Positions 35,427 to 43,875 of a stretch of DNA of 64,000 nucleotides are shown here, piece after piece. The notes under the pieces are model-generated. The model worked only from the letters and a program-made list of their open reading frames with translations, searched no databases and had not been told where the DNA came from. The DNA is taken from the NCBI GenBank assembly GCA_041665605.1, contig JBAYIO010000010.1:13669-77668 (forward strand), given 5' to 3'. Made by a program: the position numbers and the translations under genes. How positions within the stretch are numbered: the first letter of the stretch is position 1; each line of letters starts with the position of its first letter. Origin of the DNA: CAIPAT01 sp041665605 (GTDB lineage: Bacteria > Verrucomicrobiota > Lentisphaeria > Victivallales > Victivallaceae).

Positions 35427-36305
35427 ATGCTGCCCTCTGAACTAATAAAACAAGTTAGAAAGATCGAGATCCGGACCCGCCGGGTGGTTGATGAAATCAT
35501 CGGCGGCGCTTATCACAGCGTATTCAAAGGCCGCGGAATCGAATTTGACGAAGTCCGGGAATACACTCCCGAAGATGACGTCCGGGATATCGACTGGAAC
35601 GTCACCGCCCGCATGGGAACGCCGTACATCAAGAAATATGTCGAAGAGCGCGAACTGACGGTAATGCTGCTGGTGGATGTGTCCGCCTCCGGCGCTTTCG
35701 GCAGCGGCGATAAATCCAAACGCGAACGCGCCGTCGAAACCGCCGCGCTGCTGGCGTTCAGCGCCATCCGCAACAATGATAAAGTCGGGCTGATGCTGTT
35801 CACGGATCAAACCGAATTATATCTGCCGCCGCGTTCCGGCCGCACCCGCGGGTTGCGCCTGATCCGCGAACTGATGGCTTACGAGCCTAAGCGCAAAAGC
35901 ACCGACATCAATGCGGTGTTGAAGAACACGATGCAAGTTCTGCACAAGCGCAGCGTGGTCTTCCTGATCAGCGACATGATTGACAATGACGGCTTCGAAA
36001 AGTCGATGAAAATCGTCAACCGCCGTCACGATCTGGTCGCGGTGCGGATTCTCGACCCCCTGGAACTCCGATGGCCGCGCGGCGTCAGCGTCATGGTTGA
36101 AGACGCCGAGACCGGCCGCGATGTGGCTTTTGACGGCAGCAGAACCGCCGGCCTGGAAAAATTCCGCGCCTTCGCCGCCGGCATGCATGACGGCATCAAA
36201 AAGAGTTGTGACCGCGCCAAAGTGGACATCATTGACATCCGCTGCGGCGAAGATTATGTAAAACCGCTGGTTACTTTCTTCAGTAACCGTAAATATCGAA
36301 AATAG
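35427..36305 (+). CDS. DUF58 domain protein (VWA-like)
   Basis: This 292-residue cytoplasmic protein has the DUF58 signature G-R-G-I-E-F-D-E-V-R-E-Y-x-P-E-D-D-V-R-D-I-D-W-N-V-T-A-R. It is followed by a von Willebrand A-like fold with a MIDAS-type D-V-S-A-S-G near residue 84. The family is the regular partner of MoxR ATPases. GGAAGG precedes the ATG. It lies 45 bases after moxR and 14 before the next gene. Confidence 0.9.
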   Translation: MLPSELIKQVRKIEIRTRRVVDEIIGGAYHSVFKGRGIEFDEVREYTPEDDVRDIDWNVTARMGTPYIKKYVEERELTVMLLVDVSASGAFGSGDKSKRERAVETAALLAFSAIRNNDKVGLMLFTDQTELYLPPRSGRTRGLRLIRELMAYEPKRKSTDINAVLKNTMQVLHKRSVVFLISDMIDNDGFEKSMKIVNRRHDLVAVRILDPLELRWPRGVSVMVEDAETGRDVAFDGSRTAGLEKFRAFAAGMHDGIKKSCDRAKVDIIDIRCGEDYVKPLVTFFSNRKYRK

Positions 36306-36319
36306 ATGGATTTACGCAA

Positions 36320-37321
36320 ATGACGAAGAAAAAAACAGGCCGTAGAATATTATTCATCCTGATGGTGACGGCAATATCCGCCGCGATTCTCCTGCCCGGC
36401 GCCGGCGCCGTCATCTACTGGTACGGAGTGAAAGCCAATGTTCCGGTTCAGGATTTGACCGGGATTGTCATGACGCCTTCCGGCGACAGCCGGCTCGGCG
36501 ACACGGTGACGACATCGGTTCTGCTGAAACTGCCGTGGCACCGCCGTCCGGTTGAAGCGGCGGCAGAAATCGGCAAGGGCGCAACCATGCTGTCTGACCC
36601 GTCAATCATCCGTCAGCAATGGGGCATCGGTTATTCCGTCTGGAAAATAGCGGTTGAAATGCGGCCCTACCGCACCGGCCTGATCCCGCCCGGCAAACTT
36701 GACGTCAAATTCAACCGTTATGACGAAAAGAGCACTGACCTGGGCATGGACTTCCGGATACCGGAATTTAAAGTGCTGCCGCTGGATAACGCCAGAGGCG
36801 GCAATCTGCTGGTGGCATCCCGTCTGCCCGACCCCGGCATTGCTCAGAAGAAGACACTTTGGACAATCGGCGCGATTCTGCTGGCGCTGCTGGTAATTGC
36901 GACGCTGTATTGCGTCTTCAGAAAACGGCAGGAAGGCCCGGCGGCGCTTGCGCCGTGGGAAACGGCGCTGCTGGAACTGGCGGAACTCCGCATCGGTTTC
37001 CGTCAGGGCAAAATCGAAATGGAAACCTGCTTCGTCAAACTGACCGACGTAGTGCGGCAGTATCTGGAAAAGCGTTTCCGGATCAATGCCCCCCAGCAGA
37101 CAACTTACGAATTTCTGGGAGAACTCAACAAGCCTGACGGCGCGCTGCCGGAATCTCAGCGGCCGTTTCTGCGGGAATTCATGACCGCCGCCGACCTGGT
37201 TAAATTCGCCAAACTGCCGCCGGATGAACATACGCTCAGCGTGGCGCTGGACAAAGCCGAAGTGCTGGTTGCCGAAACCCGCCCGGATTCTGAACTCAAT
37301 AAGAAAGGAGCCGCCCAATGA
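36320..37321 (+). CDS. Membrane protein of a MoxR/Bat-type operon (DUF4381-like C-terminus)
   Basis: This 333-residue protein has a signal-anchor helix (about 9-32), a beta-rich extracytoplasmic region (35-170), and a second helix (about 180-198). A C-terminal cytoplasmic domain (L-A-E-L-R-I-G-F-R-Q-G-K, V-V-R-Q-Y-L-E-K-R-F) resembles DUF4381/BatD-type proteins of aerotolerance (Bat) operons. Its position between DUF58 and VWA genes agrees. The stop overlaps the next start as ATGA. The exact family is uncertain; the topology call is firmer. Confidence 0.6.
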   Translation: MTKKKTGRRILFILMVTAISAAILLPGAGAVIYWYGVKANVPVQDLTGIVMTPSGDSRLGDTVTTSVLLKLPWHRRPVEAAAEIGKGATMLSDPSIIRQQWGIGYSVWKIAVEMRPYRTGLIPPGKLDVKFNRYDEKSTDLGMDFRIPEFKVLPLDNARGGNLLVASRLPDPGIAQKKTLWTIGAILLALLVIATLYCVFRKRQEGPAALAPWETALLELAELRIGFRQGKIEMETCFVKLTDVVRQYLEKRFRINAPQQTTYEFLGELNKPDGALPESQRPFLREFMTAADLVKFAKLPPDEHTLSVALDKAEVLVAETRPDSELNKKGAAQ

Positions 37322-38349
37322 CTTTTTTCGCATATCCGCTGGTGCTGCTGCTGTATGTCCCGTTTGTCATACTGGTCATTTATGCCTGGCGTAAACCGCT
37401 GCCGTCAATCCGCGTTTCAACGGCAAAACCGTTTCTGGCGGTCAGCAGCGGGAGCAGGCCGTCATCGTTTCGGCTGCCGTTCATGATCTTTACGATCGCG
37501 CTGGCGCTGCTGATATGTGCGCTGGCCCGTCCGCGGCAGGGTTCCGAGCGGGTGGTGATCAAGGCGAAAGGCATCGACATCATGCTGGCCTTAGACCTCT
37601 CCGGCAGCATGGAATCTTTTGATGTTCCGCCCGGCGTCACGATGGAGAAGCAGCTTTATGACCTGATCAAAGCGGAAAAAATCAAAGGCCGGCTGGAAAC
37701 CGCCAAACAGGAAATCGGCAAGTTTATTCAGAAGCGGCCCAATGACCGCATCGGACTGGTGGGGTTTGCCGAACTGGCATACAACATCTGTCCGCCGACG
37801 CTGGACCACGCCTGGCTTACCGGCAACATGACCCGGCTGGCCCCGGGCGTGATCGGCGACCGCACCAATATCGCCTCGCCGATCGCCAGCGCCGTCAGCC
37901 GGCTGGAAAAATCCGATTCAAAACGCCGCGTCATGGTGCTTTTCACTGACGGCGCCAATAATATTGACGACCGGATTACGCCGCGCCAGGCGGCGAAGCT
38001 GGCGAAAAGCAGTGATGTTGTTATCTATACCGTCGGCATCGGCAGCGACAATGCCTGCGTCCTGCGGGAAGGCTTCGGCGGGCTGAGTTTCGTGCCGATA
38101 AAGGGTGAATTTGACGAAAAACTGCTCAAGGACATCGCCGAATATTCCGACGGCAAATATTACAAAGCTTACGACGCCGAAGGCCTGGAAAATGTCATGA
38201 ACGAAATCAACCGCATGGAAAAAACCGTTATCGAACAGCCGAAATACATTGATTATAAAGAATTTGCGCCGATGTTCATTGGAATGGCGCTGGCGCTTAT
38301 GCTCTTCGGTTTTGTCCTGGAACGCACCGTCATGCTCCGGGTGCCGTAG
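37318..38349 (+). CDS. VWA-domain membrane protein (BatA-like)
   Basis: This 343-residue protein has two N-terminal membrane helices (about 4-20 and 53-70) and a VWA domain (about 88-290) with a full MIDAS D-L-S-G-S, a later Thr (R-T-N-I-A) and D-G-A-N-N. It ends with a C-terminal helix (about 315-333). This layout is that of BatA/BatB proteins. The start overlaps the upstream gene (ATGA). In Bacteroidetes Bat operons a second VWA gene and TPR genes follow; here the operon ends in a terminator and a convergent fucI. Confidence 0.87.
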   Translation: MTFFAYPLVLLLYVPFVILVIYAWRKPLPSIRVSTAKPFLAVSSGSRPSSFRLPFMIFTIALALLICALARPRQGSERVVIKAKGIDIMLALDLSGSMESFDVPPGVTMEKQLYDLIKAEKIKGRLETAKQEIGKFIQKRPNDRIGLVGFAELAYNICPPTLDHAWLTGNMTRLAPGVIGDRTNIASPIASAVSRLEKSDSKRRVMVLFTDGANNIDDRITPRQAAKLAKSSDVVIYTVGIGSDNACVLREGFGGLSFVPIKGEFDEKLLKDIAEYSDGKYYKAYDAEGLENVMNEINRMEKTVIEQPKYIDYKEFAPMFIGMALALMLFGFVLERTVMLRVP

Positions 38350-38380
38350 AAAAATCCGGCGAAGGAAAATGTAAAAGCAG

Positions 38381-38404
38381 CAGCCGGGAAATGGTTCCCG
38401 GCTG
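38381..38404. terminator. Terminator between the Bat-like operon and fucI (convergent)
   Basis: CAGCCGGGAA and TTCCCGGCTG form a perfect 10-bp stem with the loop ATGG. It lies between two convergent genes and may serve both strands; no long T run is present on either side. Confidence 0.55.
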
Positions 38405-38418
38405 TGCAATAACAGACT

Positions 38419-40230
38419 TTAACGATAGACCGGCCCGAATGTCTGGCAGGCGCGGTAATCCGAGCCTTCCGCATCCATGCCGAATGCGGCCCAGGTGCTG
38501 GGACGGTAAATATCGCTTTCCGGAACGTTGTGCATACATACCGGAATCCTCAGCATTGACGCCAGCGTGATCAGGTCCGCGCCGATATGCCCGTAGCTGA
38601 ATGCCCCGTGGTTGGCGCCCCAGTTGGCCATGACGCTGTAAACATCGGCGAATGCGCCTCTGCCGGTGATTCTCGGAGCGAACCAGGTCGTGGGCCAGCT
38701 CGGATTGGTTCTGCGGTCAAGCTTGTCATGAATTTTCGCCGGCAGCTCAAAAGTGAAGCCTTCCGCAATCTGCAGCACCGGGCCAAGTCCCTTGATCAGA
38801 TTGATGCGGGACATGGTGACCGGCATTCCGCCTTTGGACATGAATCTGGAGGAGAAACCGCCTCCGCGGAAATATTCGGTGATCGCCGCGCACCATTCGG
38901 TGGCGTCAAGACATTTGCCTGCTTCCGCCGGGGTGATTTCCCAGAACGGTTTCATGGCGGGCTTGCCGTTTTTCGTCTGCTGTCCGGTGGCGTCCATCGT
39001 GGTCGCGCCGGAATTGATCAGATGAATCAGGCCGTTTTTGCCGTCGCCGCTGATTTTATGGCCGGTGGCTTTATAAATGGCTTCCGGACTCCAGTAAGTC
39101 CTGACATCGGAGAAGCCCTGGGAGGTGCCGGTCAGCAACTGGCCGAACAGCATGGCAACGCCGTTTAAAGCATCATTTTCAGTAGCCAGCACATACGGCT
39201 GGCGGATGCCGTTCCAGTCGAACGAAGAGTTGAGGACGGTTTCCATGAAATCGCCGTTGGGCAGATGGTCAGTCCACTGCCGCTGTCCCTGGAAGCCGGC
39301 GCACAGCGCATTGTGTCCCAGCGCCTCTTCGCCGAAGCCGAGTTCCGCCAGTCTGGGATTGCCGACCATCAGGTCGCGGCCGATCATGGTCATTTTTACC
39401 ACAAATTCCCAGATTTTATCTTTTTCCCTGTCGGATTTGCGCGACTTGGCGGAATTGAAGTCCTCGCCTTCCTTGCAGTTCGCCTTAGTCCATTTCAGGG
39501 CTTTCTTAAATTCCTTCTCATCATAAATGCCTTCGTCAATGCGGCGGACGAATTCGGTCATATCAACGGCTTCGCAGCGCATCCCCAGATAATCTTCGAA
39601 GAATCCGGGATCAACGATTGAACCGGCGATACCCATGGAAACGCTGCCCATCGACAAGTATGAAGTGCCTTTCATTGCGGCAACGGCAAGTCCGGCGCGG
39701 ACAAAGCGGAGAACTTTCTCCTGAACATCGGCGGGAATTGAAGTGTCATCGGCGTTCTGGACGTCTCTGCCGTAAATGCCGAATGCGGGAACGCCTTTCT
39801 GGCTGTGTCCGGCCAGGACTGCCGCCAGATACACCGCGCCCGGGCGCTCGGTGCCGTTGAATCCCCAGACCGCTTTCGGAATCAGCGGGTCCATATCCAT
39901 GGTTTCGCCGCCGTAGCACCAGCAGGGTGTGACGGTCAGGGAGACCCCGACGCCTTCCTGTGCGAATTTATCGGCACAGGCGGCGGCTTCGGCGACACCG
40001 CCGATACAGGTATCGGCAATTACGCATTCCACTTTCATGCCGTTGGCGTGGCGAAGATGCTTGCTGATCAGCGCGGCGGCCGCTTTCGCCATGCCCATCG
40101 TCTGATTTTCCAGCGATTCCCTGACGCCCATGCGTCTGCCGTCAATAGCGGGACGGATTCCGACTTTCGGCAGTCTGCCGCGAAGTCTGTTTTCCAGCGG
40201 ATTCATTTTCATTCCGGTTGTATCAGCCAT
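38419..40230 (-). CDS. fucI: L-fucose isomerase
   Basis: This 603-residue enzyme has the family's usual length (about 590-600). Recognised stretches include L-P-K-V-G-I-R-P-A-I-D-G-R, C-W-C-Y-G-G-E-T-M-D-M-D, W-G-F-N-G-T-E-R-P-G-A-V-Y-L-A-A, T-E-N-D-A-L-N-G-V-A-M-L-F and H-G-A-F-S-Y-G-H-I-G-A-D-L-I, which cover the residues that bind Mn2+ and substrate. It converts L-fucose to L-fuculose (or D-arabinose to D-ribulose) in the cytoplasm, the first step of fucose use. Fuculokinase and aldolase are not in the window. AGAGAGG is 6 bases before the ATG; its own promoter is predicted upstream. Confidence 0.95.
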   Translation of the reverse strand: MADTTGMKMNPLENRLRGRLPKVGIRPAIDGRRMGVRESLENQTMGMAKAAAALISKHLRHANGMKVECVIADTCIGGVAEAAACADKFAQEGVGVSLTVTPCWCYGGETMDMDPLIPKAVWGFNGTERPGAVYLAAVLAGHSQKGVPAFGIYGRDVQNADDTSIPADVQEKVLRFVRAGLAVAAMKGTSYLSMGSVSMGIAGSIVDPGFFEDYLGMRCEAVDMTEFVRRIDEGIYDEKEFKKALKWTKANCKEGEDFNSAKSRKSDREKDKIWEFVVKMTMIGRDLMVGNPRLAELGFGEEALGHNALCAGFQGQRQWTDHLPNGDFMETVLNSSFDWNGIRQPYVLATENDALNGVAMLFGQLLTGTSQGFSDVRTYWSPEAIYKATGHKISGDGKNGLIHLINSGATTMDATGQQTKNGKPAMKPFWEITPAEAGKCLDATEWCAAITEYFRGGGFSSRFMSKGGMPVTMSRINLIKGLGPVLQIAEGFTFELPAKIHDKLDRRTNPSWPTTWFAPRITGRGAFADVYSVMANWGANHGAFSYGHIGADLITLASMLRIPVCMHNVPESDIYRPSTWAAFGMDAEGSDYRACQTFGPVYR

Positions 40231-40274
40231 ATTTTTACCTCTCTGTTTAAGGTTGATTTCGATTAGCAGTGTTT

Positions 40275-40302
40275 AATATATGCACAAGATTTCAAAAATC
40301 AA
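40275..40302 (-). promoter_or_regulatory. Candidate promoter of fucI
   Basis: On the minus strand, TTGATT (40302-40297) and TATATT (40280-40275) are separated by 16 bases, 45 bases before the start codon. Confidence 0.4.
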
Positions 40303-40387
40303 AAGAATCAAGGATATTTTTCATAATTTGGAAATCATGGAAGTCGCCGGAAGATATGGAAAAATGCCAAAACCGATATAGCGCTTC

Positions 40388-41536
40388 TTAGCGCCCGGCG
40401 GGCGGTGACTGCTTCAAACTTGCCCGTTCCCGCCGGTTTTTGAAGTCCTCTTTGGAAATGCCGAGGAGGGAGTAGATGACCGGTTCGTGTCCGGTTACAA
40501 TGGCGAACTGGGCGCTGGAGCCCAGCTTCAGCGTCCTGCCCTCCGGATCAACAATTATCTCGACCGGATATTTGAGGGATGCGGAGTCTTTCACTTCCTC
40601 CGGAACGTCGCGGATACGCTCGACTTTACCGTAAAAGTTGCCGAATTCAAAGCGGTTGAAGACGCCGCTGGAAATACGCACGTCCTGCCCCTGGCGGACC
40701 TTTCTCACGACGGCCTCGTCAACATATGCGAGGCCTTTCAGCATGGCTCCCGTGGCCATCTTGACTGCAACTTTGCCTTTTTCGACATACATGGTGTATT
40801 TACAGGGCATATTGACAATCCGGCCGGAGGCCGGGGCGACGATTTTACATTCGGCGATATGCTTGGCGGCGAGGTCCCGCGCGGCCTTGCGTCCGTCGAG
40901 CTTCGCCTGCACCAGGTCGATATCGCGCTGGGCCTTTTCAATATATTTTTCGCCCAGGCCGCTTTTGACCTTGCTCTGGTTCTCCAGGGCGCGGGAGAGA
41001 TCGGCCAGGGCCTGAATGTTCTCGATTTTGGTGGATTCGAAGTCTTTCTGGGAGATGGCGTTGATTTTATAGAGTCTCACATAGCGTTCAAGCCGGTCGG
41101 AAGACATTGCGGCCTTCTCCTTGCACTCATTCAGGTTGGTCTCGGCGTACCAGAACTCCTTGGGCAGCGGATTGCGCTCAAGCGCCGCCAGTTCGGCTTT
41201 CTTGACCTCCCGTTCAGCCTCAAGCTCCTTAAATGCGGAGTTGCTCGAAACATATTCCTCCTCGTACTGGATGGAGTCGATGACCGCGATGACATCGCCC
41301 TGCTTGACGTCGTCGCCCTCCTGGCAGTTAAGTTTGACGACCCGGCCGTCGACATGGCCGACGATGTCGCTGGGAAGTTCGGGCATGATTTTGCCGTCGG
41401 CATAGATGACGTCCTCGATCTCGATGAGGAACAGCGAGACCACTCCGCAAACTATCATAAAGGCGATGATGAAACCGAATACGACGAAGATGCGTATCTT
41501 CCAGTTCAGCCTGGATTTATTACCGGGAGACGCCAT
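40388..41536 (-). CDS. HlyD-family periplasmic adaptor of an ABC exporter
   Basis: This 382-residue protein has one N-terminal membrane helix (about 14-36) and a split lipoyl/biotinyl-like domain (V-D-G-R-V-V-K-L-N and K-Q-G-D-V-I-A-V-I-D). A long helical hairpin (about 100-215) carries E-x-x-K and A-L repeats, and a beta-barrel region follows. This is the membrane-fusion (adaptor) type used by type I secretion and peptide exporters. It starts 3 bases past the ABC gene with AAGGAGTT, so the two are translationally linked. No TolC-like outer-membrane gene is nearby. Confidence 0.87.
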   Translation of the reverse strand: MASPGNKSRLNWKIRIFVVFGFIIAFMIVCGVVSLFLIEIEDVIYADGKIMPELPSDIVGHVDGRVVKLNCQEGDDVKQGDVIAVIDSIQYEEEYVSSNSAFKELEAEREVKKAELAALERNPLPKEFWYAETNLNECKEKAAMSSDRLERYVRLYKINAISQKDFESTKIENIQALADLSRALENQSKVKSGLGEKYIEKAQRDIDLVQAKLDGRKAARDLAAKHIAECKIVAPASGRIVNMPCKYTMYVEKGKVAVKMATGAMLKGLAYVDEAVVRKVRQGQDVRISSGVFNRFEFGNFYGKVERIRDVPEEVKDSASLKYPVEIIVDPEGRTLKLGSSAQFAIVTGHEPVIYSLLGISKEDFKNRRERASLKQSPPAGR

Positions 41537-41539
41537 AGA

Positions 41540-43408
41540 TCAACTCCTTTCCCTGCCCGCCGGATGGCGGGCGGCGGCTTCGTATTCGCCGAGCCCGAAT
41601 TCGGGAGCGTCAGTATCCTTCTCCTTCTGCTCCTTGAGCTGCATGGCATAGAGTTCGCGATAGACGCCGTCGGCAAGCAGAAGCTGTTCGTGGCTGCCCT
41701 GCTGAACAATGCTGCCGTCTTTGAGCACGACAATTATATCCGCATTGCGCACGGTGGAGAGGCGGTGCGCAATAATGATGGTGGTGCGTCCTTCCATGAG
41801 TTTGTCGAGGGCCTGCTGCACGACCGACTCGGAGACGGTATCCAGCGCGCTGGTGGCCTCGTCAAGGATCAGCACGGCGGGGTTGTGCAGCACGGCGCGG
41901 GCAATGGCCATCCGCTGTTTCTGCCCGCCGGAGAGGGAGACGCCGTTTTCGCCTACCTCGGACTTAAAGCCGTGGGGCAGATCACGGATGAATTCGTAAG
42001 CGTTGGCCATCTTTGCGGCTTCGACGATCTCTTCGAATGTGGCGTCCTGTTTGCCGTAGCGGATATTTTCCTCAATCGTGCCGCTGAACAGGAAAGACTC
42101 CTGAAGAACAATGCCGACGTTGCGGCGGAGAGAGTCGATGCTGAGTTCGCGGATGTCCACCCCGTCGAGCAGAATCCTGCCGCTGTTGACGTCGAAGAAA
42201 CGCATGAGCAGGCTGGCGATCGTCGATTTGCCGGAGCCGGAGGGCCCGACCAGCGCCACCTTCAGTCCGGGAGTGACATCAAGGGAGAATGAATTCAATA
42301 CCGGCCGGTTCACGGCGTAATGGAATCCGACGTCTTCAAAAAGCACGTGCCCTTTCGAATGCGCCATGCGGATGGGATGCTCGTTCTCCTTGATTTCCGG
42401 TACGGCGCCCATGAGTTTGAGCAGGCGCTCGGCGCTTACGGAACCATCGCTGATGGCCGGCGCAAAGTTGGTCATGGTGGCCACCAGTCCGAAGAACATC
42501 TGCATATAGGAGTAAAAGGCGACCAGACTCCCGATGGTCAGATTTCCCCTGGAAACCATATAACCGCCAAGACCGAGGACGGTGACGTGGGTATAGATGC
42601 CAAGCTGGTCCATGATTATCGCCAGCGTGGTATTCTTCATGGCGAGTTCAAGCGACATATCAAAGGTGGGTTTAAGCATGCCGATGAAATTGCGGTTTTC
42701 AGTCCGTTCCTTGCCGAAGGATTTGACCACCTTGATGCCGTTGATGACTTCGGCCAGGTTGGCGGAAACTTCGGACATGTGTTCGCGCAGCGCCATGGAT
42801 CTGCGGTTCAGGGTGCGTTTGAAACGGGAGAAGACGAAATAGACCACCGGCAGCACGAACAGGCAGACCAGCGAAAGCGTCGGACTGAGGAAAATCAGGG
42901 CGCAGGTCACGAAAATCAGGGCGAACATGCTGGAGGCCATCCCGACGATTACAGTCGAAACCATACCCTGCAGTACCGAAACGTCGGTCAGGATGTTCGA
43001 GATCAGTTTGCCGGTCCGGTACTCCTGGTAAAAGCGCAGCGAAAGGCTCTGGAGGTGTTTGAACAGTTTGACGCGGAGGTCGAAAAGCATCCGCAGCACC
43101 GGATAATGCGTAAAATAGTTGCTGGTGTACCAGAAGAAAGCCCGGACCCAGTAGAGCAGGATGACGCCGCCGAGCAGCACATAAAGCAGACTCAGGTCGG
43201 AGCCGCCCAGCGCCTTGTCAATGATGATTTTCATGACCCAGGGCATGAGCAGTCCCAGACAGGTGCTGCACATGTGAAAAACTACGCAGACAGCGATAAG
43301 GCCGCGATAGGGCTTGACGAAGCGGTACAGTTCCTTGTAGCGCACCATGTTCTCTTGCATTTTATCGTGTTGCGTCAATGCGCCGCCAGTTTGCGGCTTC
43401 AACTTCAA
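41540..43408 (-). CDS. ABC exporter, fused permease and ATPase (MsbA-like)
   Basis: This protein of up to 622 residues has six membrane helices (about 40-330) followed by one ATPase domain: Walker A G-P-S-G-S-G-K-S, Q-loop V-L-Q-E-S, signature L-S-G-G-Q-K-Q-R, Walker B I-L-D-E-A-T-S-A-L-D and H-loop I-I-A-H-R-L. It would work as a homodimer to export a lipid, drug or peptide; the adjacent HlyD adaptor favours export across the envelope. No N-terminal peptidase domain is present. The start is uncertain: TTG at 43408 has AAGGA upstream, whereas ATG at 43348 begins closer to the conserved fold. Confidence 0.9.
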   Translation of the reverse strand: MKLKPQTGGALTQHDKMQENMVRYKELYRFVKPYRGLIAVCVVFHMCSTCLGLLMPWVMKIIIDKALGGSDLSLLYVLLGGVILLYWVRAFFWYTSNYFTHYPVLRMLFDLRVKLFKHLQSLSLRFYQEYRTGKLISNILTDVSVLQGMVSTVIVGMASSMFALIFVTCALIFLSPTLSLVCLFVLPVVYFVFSRFKRTLNRRSMALREHMSEVSANLAEVINGIKVVKSFGKERTENRNFIGMLKPTFDMSLELAMKNTTLAIIMDQLGIYTHVTVLGLGGYMVSRGNLTIGSLVAFYSYMQMFFGLVATMTNFAPAISDGSVSAERLLKLMGAVPEIKENEHPIRMAHSKGHVLFEDVGFHYAVNRPVLNSFSLDVTPGLKVALVGPSGSGKSTIASLLMRFFDVNSGRILLDGVDIRELSIDSLRRNVGIVLQESFLFSGTIEENIRYGKQDATFEEIVEAAKMANAYEFIRDLPHGFKSEVGENGVSLSGGQKQRMAIARAVLHNPAVLILDEATSALDTVSESVVQQALDKLMEGRTTIIIAHRLSTVRNADIIVVLKDGSIVQQGSHEQLLLADGVYRELYAMQLKEQKEKDTDAPEFGLGEYEAAARHPAGRERS

Positions 43409-43542
43409 CGCATATCCTTATAGTAAGCGTAAATGAAACTACTAATAACAATAACGGTATAATATAGCTCTTCATAACAACATTTTCAGCAGATTTACTC
43501 AATAAAAATCAAAGTTTAAAAAATATTTTTCTCTGCAATATC

Positions 43543-43562
43543 GTTTAGCATTTGTTTAGCAT
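43543..43562. repeat. Tandem GTTTAGCAT direct repeat
   Basis: GTTTAGCAT occurs at 43543-43551 and again at 43554-43562, one helical turn (11 bases) apart, in the divergent region between the ABC exporter and the 30-residue gene. This is typical spacing for a protein-binding site. Confidence 0.4.
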
Positions 43563-43705
43563 GACATTATTCAGTTCAGCCGGCGCCTTTGTCTTTTGCT
43601 TTCGGATCTCTTGAATAATCCATTTCTTTTTTTCAAAAAGGTGCTATATTAAAGTCCGTTTTTTTAAATAAAGCGAATTCAATTTCAATTGAAAGGGCCG
43701 ATAAA

Positions 43706-43798
43706 ATGGCAGGGAAAGGCAGCAAAAGAAGGCCCGGAGATGAGAAGAAGTACCGGGAGAACTGGGACTCTATCTTCAGCAAAAAGAAGAAAGCTTAA
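43706..43798 (+). CDS. Small basic protein (30 residues)
   Basis: This very short ORF of 31 codons, including the stop, is preceded by AAAGGG 7 bases before the ATG and followed by an excellent terminator, so it is probably a real gene. The product is strongly charged: M-A-G-K-G-S-K-R-R-P at the start, a Y-R-E-N-W-D-S-I-F core, then a Lys-rich end. Short proteins of the pattern G-K/D-x-R-P...[YF]...N-[WY]-[DE]-x-I-F are familiar from bacterial and phage genomes, where they are unassigned. The basic composition would suit nucleic-acid or ribosome binding. It is transcribed alone between two minus-strand genes. Confidence 0.65.
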   Translation: MAGKGSKRRPGDEKKYRENWDSIFSKKKKA

Positions 43799-43811
43799 TC
43801 TCCGGCCGGTT

Positions 43812-43846
43812 AAAAATCCGCGATAGAAACACTATCGCGGATTTTT
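43812..43846. terminator. Strong bidirectional intrinsic terminator
   Basis: A perfect 15-bp stem, AAAAATCCGCGATAG with CTATCGCGGATTTTT, encloses the loop AAACA. It gives a T run on both strands, so it ends the small gene (plus) and the ROK gene (minus). Confidence 0.9.
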
Positions 43847-43875
43847 ACTTTAAGGCGGAACTTGGCGGTGCGATG

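Noticed and set aside
40487..42292. 601-codon plus-strand ORF opposite the HlyD and ABC exporter genes
   Set aside because: It is the mirror of two genes with complete family motifs on the minus strand; it has no recognisable domain and spans the junction of both.
42320..43423. 367-codon plus-strand ORF opposite the ABC permease part
   Set aside because: It is a shadow of the six-helix region; its product is polar and His-rich with no family features.
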